A stretch of DNA of 64,000 nucleotides from Catalinimonas sp038039535. Its GTDB lineage: Bacteria; Bacteroidota; Bacteroidia; Cytophagales; Cyclobacteriaceae. The position numbers and the translations under genes are program-made. Below the pieces are notes generated by a model. The model searched no databases, was not told where the DNA came from, and saw only the letters and a program-made list of their open reading frames with translations. The stretch is taken from positions 62,001 to 126,000 of the forward strand of contig NZ_JBBPHP010000008.1 of assembly GCF_038039535.1 (NCBI RefSeq). The letters run 5' to 3'. Shown in pieces: positions 28,901 to 36,716 of this stretch. The stretch's first letter is position 1; each line of letters starts with the position of its first letter.

Positions 28901-31900
28901 AGTAGCATCATAACTTACGGTCCAGTCAATGACAGTTCCGCTTACCAAAGAGGAAAGGCTGATACTGGTCTGACCACCGTCACAAATCTCAGGGGTGGAA
29001 TTGACGATCTGCAAATCAGGTTTAGGATTAACGGTAATCTCAATCTCTTTGCTTATGCCTTCGCAACCGTTGAATTCAGGTGTAATGGTGTAGGTCACTG
29101 TTTTAGGTGCAGAAGTGGTATTTTCCAAAGTCTGCTGAATAGTGCTTCCGTTTCCAGGCACAGCTCCTGTAATGCCCGCATCGCTGGATACTGTCCATTC
29201 AAATGTAGTACTACTAACATTGCTTGATAAATTGATTTCAGCCTCTTCCTCGGAGCAAATGGTGTTAGCCGTTACGGCAGTGCTAAGTACAGGTGTAGGT
29301 TGGACTATGATTTCTACTGTTTTGCTACCTCCCTCACAGCCATAAGCAGTGGGCGAAACAGTATAGGTTACTTTTTGAGGCTTACTACTAATATTGACCA
29401 GCGTATGCTTGATTTCATCTCCGGTTCCATCGCTAAAACCGGATAGAGAGTCAGGCTCATCGGCTACGGCAGTCCAGCTATAAGTAGTGGTACCGCTCAC
29501 ATTAGCACTCAGGCTGATGTCTGTTTCTTCACCGTTACACAAAGTAGTAGCAGTTGGACTGATAGTAACTACAGGAGATGGATTAATGGTAAAAGTAAAA
29601 TCCTGATAATCTCCCTCACAACCGTTAAGAATTGGGGTGATACGGTAGGTAATGTCCTGTGGAGCAGTACCCGTATTGAAAAGCTGTTGGCGTAGCTCTG
29701 TTTGATTGTTTGCACTACCAGCTCCGGTAATATCAGCCCCTATACTTTCTATGGTCCAGGAATATAATGTGCCGGTAAAAGCAGGACTGCTGCTCAGGTT
29801 GGCTACCACTTCTTCCTCATGGCAAATTTCAGCATCAGTAACATTAACAATGAGATCAGGATTAGGCTTGATTTCAATATTGAATAAAGAATTTATGCCT
29901 GTACCACAACTGTTTTCGCCATATACCTCAATGAAATGGTTACCAGGAGCAACAGAACTGAAATCTACCGTAATAGAATTGGTATTGTCGCCTGAGGAGA
30001 TACTTGCTCCTGCCGGCAAAGTCCAGATGTAATCTTCAGCATTTTTAATGGCAGCTACGCTGAAATCAATACCAGTTTCTTTTTCACAGATTGCAGAGGG
30101 ACCGCTAATGCTTCCTGCATCATCCGGCTTGCCAGGACTTACAGTGACTGTAAAATCTTTAGTCTCACCTTCGCAGCCATCTTTGTAAGGCGTAATGTGA
30201 TAAGTAACTGTATCGGTAGTAGTACCTGAATTGACCAGTACATCGGAAATACTGGTGCCTACAAGTTGATTCCCACTACTACTTACCCCTGATATTGAGC
30301 CACTTACTGTGGTAGTCCATTCAAAGGAAGAACCTGCCAATGTAACTGAAGGAGTAAAAGTGGCAGTTTCTCCTGAACAAATATTTACTTCGTATTCGGA
30401 AGCTGAGTTGTCTAACTGAGGAGATTGCTTGACATCTACTGTGATACTGTAAGGCGCCGAATAACCGTTACAGCCTTCAGCTTCAACAGTAATGGTTGCA
30501 GTACCTACAAAATTAGGGTCCCAGCTCACAGTAGCAGAAGAAGAAGTGCCTGAGATTGTATTTCCAGCTCCGCTAACTGTCCATTTATAGCTGTTGGCGT
30601 TGGTTGCTGAGGTAGAATAGTTACTACTAGTAATACCCTGACATATTTCAGTATCTCCCGAAATAGCGGTAGGATCACTCACTGCAGGCGTTACGGTAAC
30701 ATTTACACTTTTGGATTTATCAACTTCGCAACCTTTGGCTGTTACCTTGACGGTAGCAGTTCCATAAAAATCTGCATCCCAACTCACCAAACCTGTATTA
30801 TCAATACTACCGGCGGAGGCGGGTGATAACTCCCATATGTAGCTGTCGGCGTATTGGGCATAAGCAGAATATTGTGTAGTCTCAGCAGCCTGGCAGCGAG
30901 TTGTTAAAGGAGAAGAGAATGATGGAGTTTCCACATAGGCTTTCACTACCAAAGCTTTCCAGTCGGAAGTATCGCTGCAGGCGTTGGGCGTGTTGGCAAT
31001 CAGTCTGGCATAATAGGTTGCCGTAGCATTGCTGCCGAAGTAGGGAAGTTTGGTGGTGATATTTTGGGCAGTAGATACGAACTGAGTAGCAATATCATTA
31101 CCATTTAAATCTACCGTTTGACCAGTGGTACTCGCTTTTCTGAGTTCCCACTTCCAACTGGTTCCGGCAGGTACATTGGCTGAAGTGTTATTGAGATCAA
31201 CTTCTACCATATCACACTGAGGATCAGCAGGGTCTAAGTTAAAATCAGCCACAGGCTGCGGCAGAATTTCAATGGTCTTGGTAACTGATGTGATACAAGT
31301 ACCGGTATTTCCGGTAATCTCGTCATTGGTAACATCCAGCGTCACATTGTAGGTACCGGGAGCAGCATAAGTATGGGTAGGATGCGTATCAGTTGAAGTA
31401 TTTCCATCTCCAAAATTCCAGTTATAAGCATAGTTGGGAGTACTGTTGTTGGTAAACTGAACAGGATTGCCCGCACAAGCTGGATTCATATCAATGCTAA
31501 AGTCAGCGTCTGGTGCATCTACTATGCGAATGTAAACAGTTTTTGATACTGAAGAATTTCCTGTAGGATTACCAAACTCATCTTCATAGGGATTACAGCT
31601 ATTCCAGTTATGCAAAGTAAGCTCAAAATATTCTCCTACCTGACTGGTGTTGGGGACGGAAATATCTAAAGTTTTTACGTTGGAAGAGGTCTGTACGGCA
31701 GGTAAATGCGTAATCCCTCCTTTGAAAGGGAAGGTTTCGTTCAGTCCATTGATCTTTACATCACCAGTGATAGGGTTAGCGTTGTCTGTACCATATTCCC
31801 ACTGTATCCATCTACCAACATTATAAGGATGGTCGGTAGCCAGACAGCTGAACTGCGTTACATCTGTAAAATCAACAGTGACTGAATTACCTGCACAGAC

Positions 31901-32335
31901 CAGATATTCTTCTTTATTGGTTTGTAGTTTGTTGCCCAGCACATCATCTGTATCCCAAACAAGTATGTCTTTTTGTATTTTGGAATCATCACATTTTATT
32001 CCATTCACATACAGATATGCGGTTGCCGGATATATACAATCTCCTAAGCCCTTAGGGTAGGTATGGGGTGTTACCAATTCCCACTTAGAACCATTTTTTG
32101 TGATGTCATAAATGTCTATATCCCCATCTCCCCAATCAATATGGACCTTATTTTCATTGCTTTCATTAAGCCCGGCATAGGTTACTTCAAAGTCTATGGT
32201 TTGGTCAGCACATAGCTTACTCTCATCCTGAAACGCTCCTCCAATACCACCGCTTGAAGGGCAATTTTGTGCATTAGCTTCGGAAAGAAGACCAAAAAAA
32301 AGTAGTGTAATAAATATTTTGGAAAAGTTTTTCAT
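22925..32335 (-). CDS. Giant PKD/Ig-repeat surface protein with type IX (gliding-motility type B) C-terminal domain
   Basis: 3136 residues from the ATG at 32335 (a TTG three codons earlier is less likely). Signal peptide ends NAQ. Approximate domains: PKD at 278-355 (YNWNFGDGNTSTDTHPTHTY); six PKD-like repeats of about 93 residues at 637-1288, each opening with an xxIC box and ending NGCEGxxKxxxxTVNP; nine Ig-like repeats of about 95 residues at 1552-2427 (AGxIxGxQxICEGxxP, GGSGxYxYQW, TTYYRRKV); five PKD-type domains at 2595-3030; and a C-terminal CHU_C/TIGR04131-type domain (IPNSFTPNPDG, MTIYNRWGKVMF, GWDGYYEGQLCPADVYYYKI). That domain directs type IX secretion. SprB-like adhesin role in gliding or attachment is inferred from size, domains and the neighbouring PorP/SprF. 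Confidence 0.93.
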   Translation of the reverse strand: MKNFSKIFITLLFFGLLSEANAQNCPSSGGIGGAFQDESKLCADQTIDFEVTYAGLNESNENKVHIDWGDGDIDIYDITKNGSKWELVTPHTYPKGLGDCIYPATAYLYVNGIKCDDSKIQKDILVWDTDDVLGNKLQTNKEEYLVCAGNSVTVDFTDVTQFSCLATDHPYNVGRWIQWEYGTDNANPITGDVKINGLNETFPFKGGITHLPAVQTSSNVKTLDISVPNTSQVGEYFELTLHNWNSCNPYEDEFGNPTGNSSVSKTVYIRIVDAPDADFSIDMNPACAGNPVQFTNNSTPNYAYNWNFGDGNTSTDTHPTHTYAAPGTYNVTLDVTNDEITGNTGTCITSVTKTIEILPQPVADFNLDPADPQCDMVEVDLNNTSANVPAGTSWKWELRKASTTGQTVDLNGNDIATQFVSTAQNITTKLPYFGSNATATYYARLIANTPNACSDTSDWKALVVKAYVETPSFSSPLTTRCQAAETTQYSAYAQYADSYIWELSPASAGSIDNTGLVSWDADFYGTATVKVTAKGCEVDKSKSVNVTVTPAVSDPTAISGDTEICQGITSSNYSTSATNANSYKWTVSGAGNTISGTSSSATVSWDPNFVGTATITVEAEGCNGYSAPYSITVDVKQSPQLDNSASEYEVNICSGETATFTPSVTLAGSSFEWTTTVSGSISGVSSSGNQLVGTSISDVLVNSGTTTDTVTYHITPYKDGCEGETKDFTVTVSPGKPDDAGSISGPSAICEKETGIDFSVAAIKNAEDYIWTLPAGASISSGDNTNSITVDFSSVAPGNHFIEVYGENSCGTGINSLFNIEIKPNPDLIVNVTDAEICHEEEVVANLSSSPAFTGTLYSWTIESIGADITGAGSANNQTELRQQLFNTGTAPQDITYRITPILNGCEGDYQDFTFTINPSPVVTISPTATTLCNGEETDISLSANVSGTTTYSWTAVADEPDSLSGFSDGTGDEIKHTLVNISSKPQKVTYTVSPTAYGCEGGSKTVEIIVQPTPVLSTAVTANTICSEEEAEINLSSNVSSTTFEWTVSSDAGITGAVPGNGSTIQQTLENTTSAPKTVTYTITPEFNGCEGISKEIEITVNPKPDLQIVNSTPEICDGGQTSISLSSLVSGTVIDWTVSYDATYINGASDGSGTKIEHTLTNNSNVVQTVTYHVTTEANGCAGESQDIEIKVKPTPVLTLNYTDTDICSGDKAEVSFSSSVANGMSYSWSVDISDPSKISGALPGTGSSFSQTLTNSGTLPVDVTYKVTPIADGCTGDIKEVTFTVNPSISAAEAGLDNEVCELSYTLNTTAPVVGTGAWALENGPGTANFDNPNKPDAEVSVSNPGNYTFRWTVSGACGGSNIDYVTINFKTPPVTSNISGPTDVCVNLSSVLYQVDWHSGSTYDWEIVPANADAPVKTLGGGTSDQYIVLNFGSNPWSGELIVTETNNGCTAEPKKIAINVYPLPVAHAGDDQTICAGSTITLGATPSASGGSGSYTYQWTPTTGLDDASAANPTVTLSSSRTYTLKVTDTNTGCISAVDEINITVEPQLVAGSINGKQSICSGTIPAVFTQNPASGGDGSLTYQWQISTDGGATYTDIAGADDELYEETSALNSTTYYRRKVTDGTCGEQITSPIKVSVEPPLTAGAIGTDDVIVAGSTPDKLASITDAQGGSGLQYQWQKSTDGGSTFTNILGANSAEYQPGALHMTTLFRRVAADGVCTDGVSNVVTIEVENAAEAGTIEDHQLICINSVPAPITEKDPAEGGVGSFDYRWLYSEDGTNFTVISGENNIDYTPVNPLDTTTYYKREVKSGTAGSWVSSNIITVTVEPELDAGEIGGVQTICEGSNPSAFTELKVVTGGSGLYDYQWKFSTDPSPSRTYTDIPYATNRLYDEMAPLSDTTYYIREVRSRNGVCDPALSNVIVVYVNPALDAGTITGEQTICENTVPSVFTQTEASGGNNTLVYQWERKINNGAFVDIPGVEAKKADYTEQDALLSVSDQITKYTYRRKVTGGVCGYDYSNEIIVTVEPTLHPGNITGDQVICEGSKPTVPFTQNPASGGSGFYTYQWQKATGSGAFTDISGAQSALFIETQNLSDTTYYRRKVISGECGEQISDTIRVVVHPAVDPGSIEKDQAIVLNGTPDKFTEVDPVTGGDPADREYIWEYSYAENGVYTTISGSDSNEYQVTGSLTQTTYYRRGVRSGACNTFVYTEPVEVKVESSLTAGAIAGNQTICEGSVPNHLTESIQPTGGDENSYIYRWKYATDPNGPYLDVDASWVVDPVAKELQFVLGLTDTTYFKREVKSGAYDWVITEDPVVVNVQATLQAGSVKIVGADEVCFGDQLGTFEAENATQGGSGSYDYQWLYATQSGGPYQSINGATNANFQTSTTLAPDTYYFVRKVISGECDDVLSDELKVTVHELPDMSLSSSVPDNIICQGTEVTFTAGGSDTYEFFLNDISVQGPSANNIYVTDSLVNMDEVYVVGMNGEACQATSSSIITIVNDLPTASIEGSVDLCKGGQTSLILNMTGKMPFEVVYTDGSQNYTLKNLAYETILNVKPSVSTSYTLVSVKDGNGCGQQISDQKAIVNVGDAVAQFSIIGDNPACSPQTLTFVNEQIQEGVTYTWVWGDGTEDNVTTAADPAEIEHTFINYTSSRDMTYQVTLIATHDSIGCTDRAVSSVHIYPSPEVRVEADQQEGCGPLLVNFINKSFGVDVHRWYYRVKGTDQTLEETTSKNASYILPNTTSETITYEVVYEASTDKCTANPEIFEVIVHPELEPFFTVTPAHQNLPNSTVSITNQTNEGAWDYHWDFGDGNTSTEKNPGSHKYEGYGQYYITLTVSNGACEKQYEERVVIDIDPTLPFVEFEADTHQGCGPLTVTFTNESNYVDPATFQWDFGDGTGASGVEHPIHTYDKPGKYSIKLEATNIFGEHKLLMKEFLVEVYDQPRAIFSAGPPTVYLPDRPIGTINQSVGATAYEWHFGDGTVSYEFEPTHTYTEEGVYDVMLIAVNDSGCSDTLLIERVVDVRQPEAGKTRIPNSFTPNPDGSNGGGFQYGDVSNDIFIPVIDGVTEMSMTIYNRWGKVMFTSKNKTIGWDGYYEGQLCPADVYYYKIEMKFSNGERKTKYGDVTLIR
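25050..27685 (-). repeat. Nine tandem Ig-like coding repeats of about 95 codons
   Basis: Nine diverged in-frame units inside the adhesin, each with an AGxI start, ICxGxxP, GGxGxYxYQW and TTYYxRxV landmarks. Copies 2 and 7 (IVAGSTPDKL, IVLNGTPDKF) have lost the usual cysteine in the IC position. Divergence at the protein level is high, so the array is old. Confidence 0.85.
28460..30430 (-). repeat. Six tandem PKD-like coding repeats of about 93 codons
   Basis: Six in-frame units inside the adhesin, each with IC near the start, a central W-T/S-V strand, TLxNxSxxPxxVTYxxTP and a terminal GCEG pair of conserved cysteine and glycine. The conserved cysteines at both ends suggest a disulphide in each unit. 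Confidence 0.82.
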
Positions 32336-32344
32336 ACGCTTCAA

Positions 32345-32956
32345 CCTGAATGTTTGATTTGTCAGATTACCTGATACGGATAAACTTTTGCCAAATTATC
32401 GTGTTTTAATACAAATTAATTGTTGTTTTATCTGTCAAAGTTACATATTGTATTAACAAAGTTATATTAATGTATGTTGACCAGTTTCTGATTGATTATA
32501 TAAACGGTAAGAGGGAGACAGAACTGATAAATTTTATGCCAAATAGCAATAGAAAAAATTATCAAAAACTTCTATTTAATGCAGAAATCACTCTTTTTAT
32601 CACAAAACCCGCATAGATAGGTTGTAAATGGTAGGAGTGAAAACGAGAGATATAATAAACATCAATAAAAATAAATTCTTGTGCTTTTGCTTTTTCAGAT
32701 TACCAATTCATTCAATAAACACAGCTTTATTGTTATGTTTATTATTAAAAAAGTACAATTTATTTCACTTAAAACCTTATGTAGACTAAAGAATTGTTTT
32801 GTACAAAAAGTGTATAATTTAGCAAATTTTTCACTGTAGGAGCTCAAGACATTGTCTAAATCAATCTTTAAAATGAGAATAGTTGAACCTATTATGCCGA
32901 CTTGCTGAGCACCGAAAAAACTGACAAGCCTATAAAAGCTTAAAGAAAGACTAAAG
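32345..32956. other. 612-nt AT-rich intergenic region
   Basis: Lies upstream of the giant adhesin and downstream of the aldo/keto reductase, both on the minus strand. It contains two TAACTTTG boxes 21 nt apart (32436-32443 and 32457-32464). The 97-codon frame 32695-32988 has no credible protein features. No other element seen. Confidence 0.5.
32436..32443 (-). promoter_or_regulatory. Candidate promoter minus-7 box for the giant adhesin
   Basis: Minus strand TAACTTTG, exact TAnnTTTG match, about 100 nt before the ATG at 32335. An identical box occurs at 32457-32464. Neither has a clear minus-33 TTTG at normal spacing. Confidence 0.4.
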
Positions 32957-33769
32957 TCAATCCCAATTAGGCGCCCAGGCTGGGTCAATCATACGTTCGG
33001 CCCCTCGTTTTTCGGAAATTTGCTGCATTTCTTCTGCGGTAAGCTTAAAATCAAATATTTCCAGGTTTTGTTTACGTCTTTCATGACTGCTGGAGCGAGG
33101 TATTGCAGCAACATTATCCTGTTGCATATGCCATCTCAAACTAACCTGTGCAGCGGTTTTGTCATATTTTTCACCAATTGATCTGAGGTTCTCATCATCC
33201 ATCACTTTGCCTTTTCCAATGGGACTATAGGCAGTAAGAAACATATCATTCTTACGTACAACCTCTAACAATTTAGACTGATCCAGATAAGGGTGATATT
33301 CAACCTGATCACAGACTACCGGAGCTATTTTTCTGGCCTCATCAATCATCCTTACGGTAAAATTACTCACACCTATATGTTTGACTTTGCCATCTTCCTG
33401 TAGTTTCATCATTGCCTCTAATGATTCTTTTAGCGGTACATCTTCATTGGGCCAGTGGATCAGCAAAAGGTCCACATAATCAAGTTTTAGCTTTTGTAAA
33501 CTTTGATGAGCGGCATTGATTAGCGCCTCTTTGTGGAGATGCGTATACCAAACCTTAGTAGTGATAAAAAGCTCTTCACGACTGACTTCTGAAGCTTTGA
33601 TTCCTTCACCCACCTCAGCTTCATTATCATACATTTCGGCAGTATCAATATGGCGGTAGCCCAAACTGATAGCGTCACTTACACCTTCCACACAATCTTT
33701 CCCTTTTAACGTATAGGTTCCAAAACCCAAAGCGGGCATCCTACTGTCTTTGATATTAATGAACTTCAT
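32957..33769 (-). CDS. Aldo/keto reductase
   Basis: 270 residues from the ATG at 33769 (a TTG two codons earlier is less likely). The catalytic tetrad is visible: D42 and Y47 in GYRHIDTAEMYDNE, K72 in TTKVW, H105 in LLLIHWPNE. The NADPH-binding loop near the end contains IPRSSSHERRKQNLEIFDF, close to the usual IPKS motif. These enzymes reduce aldehydes and ketones with NADPH in the cytoplasm. It is divergent from the dehydrogenase/sulfatase/isomerase run; common regulation is possible but not shown. Confidence 0.95.
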   Translation of the reverse strand: MKFINIKDSRMPALGFGTYTLKGKDCVEGVSDAISLGYRHIDTAEMYDNEAEVGEGIKASEVSREELFITTKVWYTHLHKEALINAAHQSLQKLKLDYVDLLLIHWPNEDVPLKESLEAMMKLQEDGKVKHIGVSNFTVRMIDEARKIAPVVCDQVEYHPYLDQSKLLEVVRKNDMFLTAYSPIGKGKVMDDENLRSIGEKYDKTAAQVSLRWHMQQDNVAAIPRSSSHERRKQNLEIFDFKLTAEEMQQISEKRGAERMIDPAWAPNWD

Positions 33770-33826
33770 GGGCAATTATTTTTTCTAGTTAAAAGTCAAA
33801 AGCTTAACCAGTAGACTTGACACATG

Positions 33827-33860
33827 TTTGTGGAGTTTGCTATTATAAATACTATCTTAG
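33827..33860 (+). promoter_or_regulatory. Candidate promoter of the dehydrogenase/sulfatase/isomerase run
   Basis: TTTG at 33827-33830, then 22 nt, then TATCTTAG at 33853-33860, one mismatch from TAnnTTTG. The ATG follows at 33894. Confidence 0.35.
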
Positions 33861-33893
33861 TGAGCAACCAAACCTTAACTTTTTTGAACTTTT

Positions 33894-34796
33894 ATGAAAA
33901 ATCTAGATCAGAACACCACCATCGGATGGATAGGAACAGGCGTAATGGGAGTTTCTATGCTTTCACTCATTCAGCAACAAGGGTATAAGTCAGTAGTATA
34001 TAATAGGACTAAGGAGAAAGCCCGGTCACTTATAGAGGCGGGTGCCGAATGGGCAGACTCGCCTAAAGCAGTAGCCGAAAAATCACAGATCATTTTTACC
34101 ATCGTAGGCTTCCCAGAAGATGTGCGGGAAGTTTATATGGGAGATGAAGGAGTACTGCACTCCGCAAAGGAAGGCAGTATTGTGGTGGATATGACAACTA
34201 CAGAACCAAGTCTGGCAGAGGAAATCTACGCGGTAGGCAAGCAAAAAGGTGTATCAGCCATTGATGCGCCGGTTTCAGGGGGAGATGTGGGAGCAAAGAA
34301 AGGTACTTTGTCTATCATGGTTGGTGGCGACAAGGAAGCAGTAGATACTGTGATGCCGCTTTTTGAGATTATGGGTAAAAATATTGTTTATCAGGGGGGA
34401 GCCGGGAACGGGCAGCATACCAAAATGTGTAACCAGATCACTATCTCCGGTACTATGATAGGAGTATGTGAGTGTTTGCTCTACGGTTATAAAGCTGGTC
34501 TTGATTTACCCACCATGCTTAAGTCTATCAGCGGGGGTGCTGCTGCCTGCTGGACATTAGACAATCTTGCCCCTCGTATCGTGGATCGTAATTTTGATCC
34601 CGGCTTTTATGTAGAGCATTTCATTAAAGATATGGGTATTGCACTCATGGAAGCCAACCGCATGGGACTGGCGCTTCCTGGTCTGGCACTTGTTAAGCAA
34701 ATGTACGAAGCGGTGAAAGCCCAGGGACATGGCAAACTGGGTACCCAGGCACTGATGTTGGGACTGGAAAAGCTTTCTAATGTAAGGAATGACTAA
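33894..34796 (+). CDS. NAD(P)-dependent beta-hydroxyacid dehydrogenase (3-hydroxyisobutyrate dehydrogenase family)
   Basis: 300 residues. The Rossmann motif GTGVMG is at 14-19, with NRTKEK after the second strand suggesting NADP preference. The substrate motif DAPVSGGDVGAKKG (124-137) and catalytic Lys177 in GQHTKMCNQ are present, as is the C-terminal helical domain. Family members oxidise 3-hydroxyisobutyrate, tartronate semialdehyde, sulfolactaldehyde-type or related acids; context with a sulfatase and TIM-barrel isomerase suggests sugar-acid or sulfated-sugar breakdown, as inference only. First gene of a three-gene plus-strand run. Confidence 0.93.
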   Translation: MKNLDQNTTIGWIGTGVMGVSMLSLIQQQGYKSVVYNRTKEKARSLIEAGAEWADSPKAVAEKSQIIFTIVGFPEDVREVYMGDEGVLHSAKEGSIVVDMTTTEPSLAEEIYAVGKQKGVSAIDAPVSGGDVGAKKGTLSIMVGGDKEAVDTVMPLFEIMGKNIVYQGGAGNGQHTKMCNQITISGTMIGVCECLLYGYKAGLDLPTMLKSISGGAAACWTLDNLAPRIVDRNFDPGFYVEHFIKDMGIALMEANRMGLALPGLALVKQMYEAVKAQGHGKLGTQALMLGLEKLSNVRND

Positions 34797-34827
34797 TGAA
34801 GAATGAGTAATGACTAATGGAAGAATG
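34788..34827 (+). repeat. Tandem duplication spanning stop and start codons
   Basis: AATGACTAATGAAGAATG at 34788-34805 recurs at 34809-34827 with one inserted G. The first copy holds the stop of the dehydrogenase gene, the second the possible start codons of the sulfatase. Confidence 0.7.
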
Positions 34828-36672
34828 GATCATAAGCGAAAGAGAACCAATATATTTGAAATATTACTCCTTGCATTGCTCAGCACTTCTCTAATTAACT
34901 GTCAGTCTTCGGAAAATGTACAGGAATCTGAAGATTCAAATTCACAACCCAACGTCATTTTCATCATCACCGATGACCAAGGTTATGGCGATGTAGGGGC
35001 GCATGGTAATCCCTGGATCAAAACACCAAACATGGATGCACTGCATGCACAAAGTACCCGCTTCACCAATTTTCATGTGGGTACTACTTGCGCGCCTACC
35101 CGTTCTGGTATCATGACAGGCTTACACTGCAACAGAGTAGGAGTGTGGCATACGATCATCGGAAGGTCACTGCTGAAAGAAGGCTTTCCGACCATGGCGG
35201 AGATTTTTCAGGACAACGGATATCGTACTGGTATTTTTGGCAAATGGCATCTGGGCGATAACTATCCCTTCCGACCACAGGATAATGGGTTTGAAGAAGT
35301 ACTTGTGCATGGGGGAGGGGGAGTGGGCCAGACGCCTGACTACTGGAACAATGATTATTTCGACGATACTTATTTCCATAACGGCAGGCCGCAAAAATAT
35401 GAAGGCTATTGTACAGATGTTTGGTTCGGAGAGGCCATGCGATTTGTAGAAGCAAATAAAGATCAACCTTTCTTTTGTTACATCAGCACCAATGCACCCC
35501 ATAGCCCTTTCCATGTTCCCCGGTCTTACATAGATATGTATGCTAACAATCCTGACATACCCAATCCTAACTTTTACGGGATGATCAGCAATATTGATGA
35601 TAATATCGGTTTACTGGAGGAGAAGTTAAAAGAGCTAGGATTACGAGAAAATACAGTACTGGTTTTCATGACAGATAATGGAACTTCAGCCGGTGTTAAT
35701 CTTGATCAGCAAGGGTTTTCGGTTGAAGGTTATAATGCGGGGATGCGAGGAAAAAAAGGTTCGCCCTTTGATGGTGGGCATAGAGTTCCTTTGTTCATTC
35801 GCTGGCCGGAGGGCAATGTACCCGAAGGAAAAAATATTGAAGAAATTACGGCTTATACGGATGTTTTACCCACGCTGATAGAATTATGTGGTCTGGATAT
35901 GGAGGCTGCGCGTGTCACATCTGATAATTTTCATGGAAAGAGTCTGATGAGCCTGATCATGGAAGATGAGCCGACCTGGGAAGAACGGACATTAGTGACC
36001 GATACGCAACGGGAAGAGATGCTGCAAAAAGGAAAAGACGCTGCCGTGATGACCAATCGCTGGCGGCTGGTCTATGATACGCTTCTCTTTGATATGGAGA
36101 ATGATCCCGGTCAGTCTCAGAATGTAATTGATCAATACCCTGAGATAGCCACCAAACTAAGAGAAGATTATGAAGCCTGGTGGAAAGAAGTGAGTAAGGA
36201 TGCCGGGCAATATCCACGCATCATTATTGGAGATGAAAATGCTGACCCTCTTACTTTGACCTGCCACGACTTTCATCCTACCGAGGAAGGTTATCCTGCC
36301 TGGAATCAGGAGCTTATTCGTAATGCTAAAAACAATCAGGGATTCTGGGCGCTGGAAGTGGCAGAAGCTGGTAACTACCGTATTGAAATAAGCCGATGGC
36401 CAAAAGAAGTGGGAGCCAAATTAAGTGGCTCTGTTCCCAAAGGTGACGAAATACCCGGAGGAGAAGCATACTCTGAAGGGAAAATCTTGCCCATCACCGA
36501 AGCGGGAATACAAATAGCTGAGCAGGAAATGAGTATTCCTGTAGGTGATGATCAATCACTGGTTACTTTTGAGCTTAATTTGCCCGCTGGAAATACAGAA
36601 TTAATCTCCTGGTATAAGGATCAGCAAGGCAATTCTTACGGTGGTTATTATGTGTACATCACTAAATTATAA
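34825..36672 (+). CDS. Lipoprotein arylsulfatase (S1 formylglycine type)
   Basis: I prefer the ATG at 34825 (615 residues), giving the n-region MDHKRKRTN, a hydrophobic core and lipobox LINC (Cys26); ATG 34810 is an alternative. Metal-binding DD is in FIITDDQGYGD, and the formylglycine signature CAPTRSG has Cys89, so it needs an anaerobic or aerobic sulfatase-maturating enzyme, not seen here. Further motifs are GKWHLG and FMTDNGT. The last 150 residues form an extra beta-rich domain. It removes sulfate esters from glycans or small aryl sulfates; the preceding TonB/SusCD genes do not directly accompany it. It is probably anchored on the outer membrane or periplasmic side. Confidence 0.94.
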   Translation: MDHKRKRTNIFEILLLALLSTSLINCQSSENVQESEDSNSQPNVIFIITDDQGYGDVGAHGNPWIKTPNMDALHAQSTRFTNFHVGTTCAPTRSGIMTGLHCNRVGVWHTIIGRSLLKEGFPTMAEIFQDNGYRTGIFGKWHLGDNYPFRPQDNGFEEVLVHGGGGVGQTPDYWNNDYFDDTYFHNGRPQKYEGYCTDVWFGEAMRFVEANKDQPFFCYISTNAPHSPFHVPRSYIDMYANNPDIPNPNFYGMISNIDDNIGLLEEKLKELGLRENTVLVFMTDNGTSAGVNLDQQGFSVEGYNAGMRGKKGSPFDGGHRVPLFIRWPEGNVPEGKNIEEITAYTDVLPTLIELCGLDMEAARVTSDNFHGKSLMSLIMEDEPTWEERTLVTDTQREEMLQKGKDAAVMTNRWRLVYDTLLFDMENDPGQSQNVIDQYPEIATKLREDYEAWWKEVSKDAGQYPRIIIGDENADPLTLTCHDFHPTEEGYPAWNQELIRNAKNNQGFWALEVAEAGNYRIEISRWPKEVGAKLSGSVPKGDEIPGGEAYSEGKILPITEAGIQIAEQEMSIPVGDDQSLVTFELNLPAGNTELISWYKDQQGNSYGGYYVYITKL

Positions 36673-36716
36673 GTTCATGTACTTCACCAACTTTTAACCT
36701 TCAACTTTAAACCAAA

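Noticed and set aside
32695..32988. 97-codon minus-strand open frame between reductase and adhesin
   Set aside because: Low-complexity hydrophobic and AT-rich, overlaps the end of the aldo/keto reductase gene, and shows no recognisable features.
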